NCBI GenBank assembly: GCA_046727855.1
Contig: JBKPDL010000173.1
Span: forward strand, 1-11,305
DNA from: DASPWV01 sp046727855
GTDB taxonomy: Bacteria > Acidobacteriota > Vicinamibacteria > Vicinamibacterales > UBA2999
Direction of reading: 5' to 3'
Length of the DNA: 11,305 nucleotides
A model generated the notes under the pieces. That model saw nothing but the letters and a program-made list of their open reading frames with translations, searched no databases and was not told where the DNA came from. Positions within the stretch are counted from its first letter, which is position 1, and each line of letters opens with the position of its first letter. This document shows positions 7,255 to 11,305 of the stretch, piece by piece. The position numbers were made by a program, and so were the translations under genes.

Positions 7255-7565
7255 GAAGACGGACCGAGCAGTTCGTGCCACGTGTCGTAGTCGAGCCGGA
7301 CGACGATACCGGGAGGGCGGGCCTTGAGGCGAGTTGCCAGTTGATCAAGGCGGTCCAGCCCGGCCGGTTCCCCGCGCCAGCGCAAGTACTCGAAGTGGCG
7401 GAACGCTTTGCGGCTGGCGCTATACACGCCGCAATTCACACATTCGACGAAATACTCGCGTCTGTCCTCACGATGCCCGAGGTAGGCATCGCGTGCGTCA
7501 CAGATGGGGCAACGCCCGGTCGGAATTGGCAGCGCATTCTCGACCATTCGTCGACATGAAGACAT
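7248..7565 (-). CDS. small zinc-ribbon protein, unknown function
   Basis: From the ATG at 7565 the product is 105 aa. It has four cysteines in two pairs, CPIC (C19, C22) and CVNC (C42, C45), spaced as in a zinc ribbon, followed by a basic aromatic segment (RKAFRHFEYLRW) and a helical tail. I do not recognise a named family; a nucleic-acid or protein-binding role is typical of such ribbons. AGGAGG lies 13 nt upstream of this ATG. A second in-frame ATG six codons on (7547) has no ribosome-binding site, and a longer version from 7619 would pass through that AGGAGG, so 7565 is the best guess. The stop is inside an inverted repeat. The gene is divergent from the 7701 gene. Confidence 0.65.
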   Translation of the reverse strand: MSSCRRMVENALPIPTGRCPICDARDAYLGHREDRREYFVECVNCGVYSASRKAFRHFEYLRWRGEPAGLDRLDQLATRLKARPPGIVVRLDYDTWHELLGPSSV

Positions 7566-7700
7566 TGCAAGCCTGGTGCCTCCTGATTCATCGCGTTGCT
7601 TTCGATGACGGGGCGCCACGCGGCGAAATGGCGGCGTTCGAGATTTACCGTGCGCGCGTGCACGTTCTGGCTCACGCTTTGCTATGGCTCAACAAGACCG

Positions 7701-7967
7701 ATGGTAATCAAACCTTCCAGCGGAAAAAGCGGTGGGAAATCAAACACAACCGTTGCCTCGAAGGGCAATGGGCATACAGGGGACGCGGCATCGAGCCGGG
7801 ATTTCAAACGTCTCGAGCGCCTCGTGGAGGAGTTGGATCGCCGGGTCAGCCAGAACCGCCGCGACCTCGACCTGCAGTTTCAGCGCCTCGCCGACCTGCA
7901 GGCCGTGATCGACCGGATGCAGATGGCGGCCACACGCGCGCGCGCGCAGATCGAGGACAGCGAGTAG
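7701..7967 (+). CDS. small coiled-coil protein, unknown
   Basis: An 88-aa protein. Residues 1-30 are a Gly/Ser/Lys/Thr-rich flexible leader; residues 32-85 form a charged helix with heptad spacing of Leu, Val and Ile (FKRLERLVEELDRRVSQNRR...), predicted to be a coiled coil. No family recognised. There is no clear Shine-Dalgarno, but a 7-codon ORF (7684-7707) ends across this start (ATGGTAA), so re-initiation is possible. The next gene follows after 14 nt on the same strand, suggesting an operon. An upstream in-frame extension to 7596 exists but has no better start context. Confidence 0.6.
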   Translation: MVIKPSSGKSGGKSNTTVASKGNGHTGDAASSRDFKRLERLVEELDRRVSQNRRDLDLQFQRLADLQAVIDRMQMAATRARAQIEDSE

Positions 7968-7981
7968 AGCAGGGGCTGCGT

Positions 7982-8251
7982 ATGAGAATTCGAATCCTGC
8001 AACCGCGCACAGCCAGAATCGACGGCATCGACCTTTCGATGTTCCACCCGGGTCATGTTTACGAGGTGGATTCGTCGGTGGCGACCTACTTGATCGTGAG
8101 CGGCGTCGCAGAGCCGAGCGCGCAGGACGCGCCCGCGCTCGTCGTTCGTTCGGACGAAGTCATGGTGCCGGTGTGCGTCGGCACCATCGCGCCAGTGGCT
8201 GATGTCGCCGACGACTGGGAGGAAGAGCGACCGCCAGAACCGGCGGCGTAA
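7982..8251 (+). CDS. small hypothetical protein
   Basis: An 89-aa acidic protein. The N-terminal half (MRIRILQPRTARIDGIDLS... HPGHVYEVDSSVATYLIVSG) looks like a compact beta fold with the pattern 'GxVYxVxxxxAxYLIxxGxA' seen in small uncharacterised bacterial proteins; the C-terminal part ends in a Glu/Pro/Ala-rich tail. Function unknown. AGGGG lies about 7 nt before the ATG and the preceding coiled-coil gene ends 14 nt upstream, so the two are probably co-transcribed. The very long in-frame extension upstream to 7334 overlaps other genes and is rejected. Confidence 0.7.
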   Translation: MRIRILQPRTARIDGIDLSMFHPGHVYEVDSSVATYLIVSGVAEPSAQDAPALVVRSDEVMVPVCVGTIAPVADVADDWEEERPPEPAA

Positions 8252-8306
8252 TCGGGTTCCGGCGCTCGAGCTTGGAAGGTTTAAGTTCCAGGGTTTGAGG
8301 TCTCTC

Positions 8307-8373
8307 GTTTGGAGTTCGAAGTTCTGAAGTTCGCTCCAAACTGGCTGAACTCCGGAAATGAAGCACTTCCGGA
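8307..8373. repeat. two adjacent hairpins between convergent genes
   Basis: GTTTGGAG (8307-8314) pairs with CTCCAAAC (8334-8341), and the enclosed CGAA/TTCG extend it; next to it TCCGGAA (8351-8357) pairs with TTCCGGA (8367-8373). They lie in 8252-8420, between the end of a plus-strand gene and the 3' end of the tRNA, where a bidirectional terminator would be expected. No T-run follows. The stretch is AT-richer than the genes and rich in GAAGTT/GAACTT words like those of the 8747 repeat array. I see no gene in 8252-8420. Confidence 0.4.
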
Positions 8374-8420
8374 ACCATAATCTCGGAACGCCGGACCGTA
8401 CGAGTTAGGAACCTTTGTTT

Positions 8421-8497
8421 TGGTGCGCCCGGAGGGACTTGAACCCCCGGCCCTCTGGTTCGAAGCCAGATGCTCTATCCAGCTGAGCTACGGGCGC
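8421..8497 (-). tRNA. tRNA-Arg(UCG)
   Basis: Reads on the minus strand with a complete cloverleaf: 7-bp acceptor stem GCGCCCG/CGGGCGC, D-arm GCTC...GAGC with AGCTGGATA loop, anticodon stem TCTGG/CCAGA with loop CTTCGAA (anticodon TCG, decoding CGA), and T-arm GGGGG-TTCAAGT-CCCTC. The discriminator is A and the CCA end is encoded (8421-8423). Without CCA the gene is 8424-8497. Confidence 0.97.
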
Positions 8498-8508
8498 GCG
8501 TCCTCATC

Positions 8509-8733
8509 TTACTCGCTTCTCGCCATTTCTCCATCACGGCTAGGAGGCTGGTGACGATGCCCGTGATGGTGCGCCTTCACCTTTCTCTCCATCAGCACGC
8601 TGCGCTGCCCGTCTGGCAACACACCGTAACCGACGGCTGACCACTGCTGCGCGCCCGCTTCGCGCAACCGGGTTTCGAGCTCGCCCGCGTCGGCGGCTTC
8701 GATCAACTTGAACTGGTAACGCTTCGAAGACAT
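8509..8733 (-). CDS. DUF4177-like small protein
   Basis: From the ATG at 8733 the product is 74 aa. Residues 4-52 (KRYQFKLIE...LETRLREAGAQQWSAVGYGV... RSVLMERKV) fit the DUF4177 pattern: beta strand, helix with LExxLxxxGxxxW, then strands ending in ERK. The tail is rich in His and Arg (KAHHHGHRHQ), which could bind metal. Function of the family is unknown. The stop lies 11 nt before the 5' end of tRNA-Arg on the same strand, so the two may be co-transcribed. The upstream ribosome-binding site is weak (GGCGG directly before ATG). An earlier in-frame ATG at 8760 would place its first codons in the heptamer repeat; I prefer 8733. Confidence 0.7.
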   Translation of the reverse strand: MSSKRYQFKLIEAADAGELETRLREAGAQQWSAVGYGVLPDGQRSVLMERKVKAHHHGHRHQPPSRDGEMARSE

Positions 8734-8746
8734 ACCGCCATTGTGA

Positions 8747-8820
8747 AGTTCAAAGTTCAAAGTTCAAAGTTCAAAGTTCAAAGTAAGTTTTAACGTCAAA
8801 GTAAGTTTTCGAGTTCAAAG
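8747..8820. repeat. heptamer tandem repeat array (AGTTCAA)n
   Basis: Five perfect consecutive copies of AGTTCAA occupy 8747-8781. They are followed by a 13-nt word CAAAGTAAGTTTT present twice (8779-8791 and 8797-8809) and another GAGTTCAAAG at 8811-8820. Related words in reverse sense (GTTGAACT) recur at 8863-8884. The array lies between divergent genes and differs from the flanking DNA in base composition. Confidence 0.9.
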
Positions 8821-8838
8821 GGACTCGAGGCGTTCAAG

Positions 8839-8859
8839 GAGATTTGCGTAGCGAATCTC
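8839..8859. repeat. small hairpin upstream of the 8932 gene
   Basis: GAGATT (8839-8844) pairs with AATCTC (8854-8859); inner bases TGC/GCG allow three further pairs (one G-T) around a GTA loop. It lies in the 5' region of the plus-strand gene starting at 8932, about 70 nt before the ATG. No known regulatory family recognised. Confidence 0.35.
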
Positions 8860-8931
8860 GACGTTGAACTTTGCACGTTGAACTGTTGGTTGGCGTTGCG
8901 TTTGCACCGGCGGGCCGCACAGGAGTCGCCA

Positions 8932-9478
8932 ATGGCTCAGGTCGTGCGCGTCATCGATGACGTAATCTTGCTCGACGGTGTGCCGTATTCGGCGCAAGTG
9001 TGCGGGCGGCCCAACGGACACCTCTGGGAAGGCTGGATCGAATTCATTGCCGCCGATGGATCGGACGTACGGCGCACCCCGCGCGAGACCACGCAGCCGG
9101 ATCGCGACGCGCTCATGTACTGGGCGCAAGGACTGTCGATGACGTATCTCGAAGGAGCGATGGCGCGTACGCTCACGCGCCTGAAGGTCACGGTACGCGA
9201 GGTGCCGAAGCCGTATTTCGACGCTCCCGCGCCCTCACCCGTCGTCGTCGGCGCGCACGGCGAACCGCCGACGGAAGTCGACCGCGCCGTGCTCGATCCG
9301 TTTTTCTGTCGGCGCGAAAGGCGAACACCTGTTGCGCGCCGAACTCGGAGCCCTGCGCGACTGGCACTTGCGCAATATCATCCGAGCTTACGACCTCGCC
9401 GATCCGTCGCTCGATCTCGAGCGACTCTCCGCACCGGAACTCATCGAACTGATCGTTGCGGCCGTGCAACCTGTGTGA
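8932..9478 (+). pseudogene. hypothetical protein gene interrupted by a +1 frameshift
   Basis: AGGAG lies 7 nt before the ATG. The first 123 codons read as a plausible protein (MAQVVRVIDDVILLDGVPYS...WEGWIEFIAADG...RETTQPDRDALMYWAQGL... ending AVLDP). At a run of five T (9301-9305) the frame turns into Arg/Ser-rich nonsense that would stop at 9519. Dropping one T gives PFSVGAKGEHLLRAELGALR and a helical, normal-looking ending (SAPELIELIVAAVQPV) with a TGA at 9476-9478; the repaired product is 181 aa. The pattern LDPFxVxxxGExLLRxxLxAL...WHLRNIIRAY resembles an uncharacterised family I have seen in soil bacteria; no function can be assigned. The extra T may be a real mutation or a homopolymer sequencing error. 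Confidence 0.75.
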
Positions 9479-9491
9479 GTGGCAGCAACGG

Positions 9492-9683
9492 AGGTTCCTC
9501 ACGTAGGTTCCTCACGTAGGTTCCTTACATGGGTTCCTTACGGAGGTTCACGAAGGTTCGTCACGTACGTTCGCGTACGAACGTTCTCATAGGTTCGACA
9601 CGTAGTTTCGTTCCTCGAACGCACGTGAGGAACCACTGTACGGAACGTCCCTGACGAACCCATGTGAACCGCCGTGAGGAACC
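9492..9683. repeat. degenerate 13-bp tandem repeat array with internal inversion
   Basis: The first half repeats AGGTTCCTCACGT: exact at 9492-9504 and 9505-9517, diverged at 9518-9530, 9531-9543, 9554-9566 and 9591-9603, with shortened units between them. From about 9620 the same word appears reversed (ACGTGAGGAACC at 9623-9634, CGAACC 9655-9660, GTGAACC 9664-9670, CGTGAGGAACC 9673-9683). The two halves can pair into one large hairpin or cruciform. The array begins 13 nt after the end of the 8932 gene and its last copy abuts the left end of the IS110 element. Confidence 0.85.
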
Positions 9684-9689
9684 CTGTAC
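9675..9689 (+). other. left junction of the IS110 element (target half-site, core, element end)
   Basis: TGAGGAA (9675-9681, last copy of the 13-bp repeat) is followed by the proposed CC core (9682-9683) and the element end CTGTAC (9684-9689). The first part plus core recurs in the 5' strand of guide loop 1, and core plus element end is complementary to the 3' strand of guide loop 2. Confidence 0.65.
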
Positions 9690-9801
9690 CCTTTTGAGCG
9701 CGATTTGGTGGCTTTACGGCGGCCTGCGCGAAACCAAGCAGCAGCCGCGTCACGACGAGAGCAGAGCGCCGGAGCGCCGGAGGCGCGGAGGCGCCCACAG
9801 A

Positions 9802-10000
9802 GACGCTGGCGATGCGTCCGGCTCGGAGTGAGGGGCACGGTTACGATGTGGCGACGAGTTGGCGCGTCACCGCGAACGCCTGAGGAACCCGGCGCGTTCA
9901 GCGCCAGACGTGGACGTGCGTCGCGGTGACGCTCCTGTGCCCGAAGACCAATGGGAAGTCTGCGCCGCGAGCGCCAGTACAGGGAGTGTGTGGGGCAGGG
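9802..10000 (+). ncRNA. candidate IS110 bridge RNA
   Basis: Three structures follow in order. (1) 5' hairpin: GACGC 9802-9806 / GCGTC 9814-9818. (2) First guide loop: perfect 12-bp stem 9864-9875 / 9921-9932, a symmetric 15/15-nt internal loop, and apical hairpin GGCGC-GTTCA-GCGCC (9891-9905). (3) Second guide loop: stem CCT(GT)GCCC 9934-9942 / GGGCAGG 9993-9999 and apical hairpin CTGCGC/GCG(C)CAG (9960-9977). Guide matches: TGAGGAACCC 9881-9890 equals the left flank 9675-9684; CGTGG 9909-9913 is complementary to core plus right flank CCACG 11301-11305; ATGGGAAGTC 9951-9960 equals the right end 11292-11301; GTACAGGG 9977-9984 is complementary to CCCTGTAC 9682-9689. This target-loop then donor-loop order is that of IS110 bridge RNAs. 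Exact 5' and 3' ends are not known. Confidence 0.75.
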
Positions 10001-10027
10001 GCGCCAGCGCGTAGAAAGGTGGAGTGT

Positions 10028-11284
10028 GTGGAGGAGCGATACACGATCTTCGGAGGGATTGATTGGGCAGACACCTCGCATCAGGTCTGCGTGACGAATT
10101 CGACGGGTGACCGCGTCGCGGAACGGACCGTGGAGCATACGGGGGTAGCCGTCAGCGAAATGGCCGATTGGTTAGTGGGCTTATCTGGTGGTGATCCCGC
10201 TGCGGTGGCGGTCGCCATTGAGACACCGCGCGGCGCAATTGTCGAGACATTGCTTGAGCGCGGCTGTCACGTCTTTGCCATCAATCCGAAGCAGCTCGAT
10301 CGCTTCCGTGACCGCTTCTCGCCGGCCGGCGCCAAAGACGATCGCCGTGATGCCCAGGTCTTGAGCAGCGCCGTGCGCACTGATCGCGCGGCGTTGCGCC
10401 GGCTGTCCGTCGACGAGCCGCTGACACTGCAACTGCGTGAATACGCGCGACAAGATATCGAACTGGGTGAAGATTTGCAGCGGCTCGCGAATCGTCTCCG
10501 CGATCACCTGGTGCGCACGTGGCCGGAGCTCCTGCAATTGTCACCGGCGGCCAATGAACGGTGGTTTTGGGCGCTCTTGCAGCTCGTGCCCACGGCCGAC
10601 CACGCGCGCCACGTGCGCCCCGCACAGGTGCGCCAGCTGCTGCGCACGCATCGCATCCGCCGAGTGGCCGCGGACGAGGTCCTGGCGATTCTGCGGGCGC
10701 CGAGTGTGCGGCTGGCGCCAGGGGTGCGTGACGGCGTGCGCGTGCGGATTCTCGATCTCGTTGAACAGCTACCAGTGCTTGACCGGCAACGTCGCGCGGC
10801 CGAAGCGCGCCTCGAGGCGACGCTGGCCGCCATCACCACGGCTGCCGAGGGGCAGTCAGTCCGCGAGCATCAGGACATCACGATCCTCCAATCGCTGCCA
10901 GCTCTTGGGACACGGATCGCGGCGACGATGCTCGCGGAAGCAGCGCGACCGCTGCGCCAGCGAGATTACCATGGCCTCCGCGTCTTGAGCGGGATCGCGC
11001 CAGTGACCAAGCGCAGCGGCAAAAGCCACGTCGTGACCATGCGCTACGCCTGCAACGGCCACTTGCAACGGGCCGTGTACTTGTGGGCGCGCGGCTGCCT
11101 GCACCGCGACGCGCACAGTCATGCGCATTATGCGCGGCTCCGCGCCGCTGGTCACTCGCACCATCGTGCCTTACGCGGAGTCGCCGACCGCCTGCTGGCC
11201 GTGCTCATCGCGATGCTCGAACAGGGCACCCTCTACGACAACTCGCGGCGCGGCCAACGTGCTGTCGTCTCAGTGAGCGCTTGA
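10028..11284 (+). CDS. IS110-family transposase (bridge-RNA-guided recombinase)
   Basis: From GTG 10028 the protein is 418 aa. The N-terminal RuvC-like DEDD domain (DEDD_Tnp_IS110) shows GIDWAD (D12), AIETPRG (E65) and KDDRRDA (D105, D108). A helical middle region (130-280) leads to the C-terminal Transposase_20 domain with LQSLPALGTRIAATMLAE (288-304) and LSGIAPVTKRSGKS (320-333), whose SG serine (S330) is the likely nucleophile. In this family the two domains act together with an element-encoded RNA to recombine target and donor DNA. All expected catalytic residues are present and the frame is intact, so it may be active. The GTG has AAAGGTGGAG just upstream; GTG 10019 is an alternative. 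A longer extension to 9926 would overlap the guide-RNA region and is rejected. Confidence 0.93.
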   Translation: MEERYTIFGGIDWADTSHQVCVTNSTGDRVAERTVEHTGVAVSEMADWLVGLSGGDPAAVAVAIETPRGAIVETLLERGCHVFAINPKQLDRFRDRFSPAGAKDDRRDAQVLSSAVRTDRAALRRLSVDEPLTLQLREYARQDIELGEDLQRLANRLRDHLVRTWPELLQLSPAANERWFWALLQLVPTADHARHVRPAQVRQLLRTHRIRRVAADEVLAILRAPSVRLAPGVRDGVRVRILDLVEQLPVLDRQRRAAEARLEATLAAITTAAEGQSVREHQDITILQSLPALGTRIAATMLAEAARPLRQRDYHGLRVLSGIAPVTKRSGKSHVVTMRYACNGHLQRAVYLWARGCLHRDAHSHAHYARLRAAGHSHHRALRGVADRLLAVLIAMLEQGTLYDNSRRGQRAVVSVSA

Positions 11285-11291
11285 CAGACGG

Positions 11292-11305
11292 ATGGGAAGT
11301 CCACG
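11292..11305 (+). other. right junction of the IS110 element (element end, core, target half-site)
   Basis: ATGGGAAGT (11292-11300) is the element's right end, CC (11301-11302) the proposed core, and ACG (11303-11305) the first bases of the right flank. ATGGGAAGTC is repeated exactly at 9951-9960 in guide loop 2, preceded in both places by AGAC two bases before. CCACG is complementary to CGTGG in the 3' strand of guide loop 1. The window ends here, so the flank cannot be checked further. Confidence 0.6.

Larger units (their letters stand above)
9682..11302 (+). mobile_element. IS110-family insertion sequence with both ends readable
   Basis: The element is about 1.62 kb: a 344-bp non-coding left end, one transposase gene and a very short right end (18 nt after the stop). 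The proposed boundaries are a CC dinucleotide at 9682-9683 and 11301-11302. They come from guide matches in the left non-coding region: left flank TGAGGAA|CC, left end CC|CTGTAC, right end ATGGGAAGT|CC, right flank CC|ACG. IS110 elements have no long terminal inverted repeats and none are seen. A long left end with a structured RNA and a short right end fit the IS110 (not IS1111) group. The rejoined empty site would read TGAGGAACCACG, almost the same as the array copy at 9626-9636. Only 3 nt of the right flank are visible. Confidence 0.8.

Noticed and set aside
7334..8251. 305-codon plus-strand ORF
   Set aside because: Most of it overlaps the zinc-ribbon gene and the coiled-coil gene in other frames; only its last 89 codons, with their own ribosome-binding site, look real.
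8747..8820. CRISPR-like array
   Set aside because: The units are 7 nt with no spacers, so it is a simple tandem repeat.
9494..9683. 13-bp inverted words as terminal inverted repeats of the IS
   Set aside because: The same words occur many times in the array and none is found at the right end of the element; IS110 elements lack such terminal repeats.
9945..11301. Direct repeat AGACNNATGGGAAGTC as a target-site duplication bounding a shorter element (9945-11301)
   Set aside because: This would leave only about 70 nt before the transposase, cutting through the structured RNA; the left copy sits in guide loop 2, where it is better explained as the guide for the right element end.

Overview
The window is GC-rich bacterial chromosome. 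A ClpS/ClpA pair, an exported lipoprotein with a lipobox and a tRNA with an encoded CCA end suggest a diderm, high-GC, probably environmental bacterium. The style of the small hypothetical genes and the short intergenic tandem repeats recall Acidobacteriota or Gemmatimonadota, but I cannot fix the phylum from sequence alone.

Layout. 1-2625 (+): the end of clpS, a full clpA and an unknown 77-aa gene, all overlapping by a few bases (one operon for adaptor-directed proteolysis). 2642-3613 (-): a secreted ankyrin-repeat lipoprotein. 3713-5030 (-): a HisKA/receiver/Hpt signalling protein with no ATPase domain, followed by what looks like a frameshifted remnant of a histidine-kinase ATPase domain. 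5031-5788: no convincing gene. 5789-7565 (-): four small genes in one direction (CPxC/CxxC zinc ribbon, BON-LysM protein, YtxH-like protein, membrane-anchored coiled-coil protein), probably envelope or stress related. 7701-8251 (+): two small unknown genes. 8421-8733 (-): tRNA-Arg(UCG) with a small DUF4177-like gene just upstream. 8747-8820: a heptamer repeat array. 8932-9478 (+): a hypothetical gene broken by one extra T in a run of five.

The most interesting part is 9492-11305. An array of degenerate 13-bp repeats (consensus AGGTTCCTCACGT, orientation reversed near 9620) is interrupted by an IS110-family element of about 1.62 kb. Its 344-bp non-coding left end folds by eye into two consecutive stem/internal-loop/hairpin structures, the architecture of an IS110 bridge RNA. 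The internal-loop strands match all four expected DNA partners: left flank, right flank, right element end and left element end, with a consistent CC core at both junctions. The element therefore looks like an RNA-guided insertion sequence that recognises the host's 13-bp repeat, and both junctions can be read to the base (9682-9683 and 11301-11302). The window ends only three bases into the right flank.

Other points of interest are an apparently circularly permuted receiver domain in the 4098-5030 protein and inverted repeats that contain the stop codons of two small genes.
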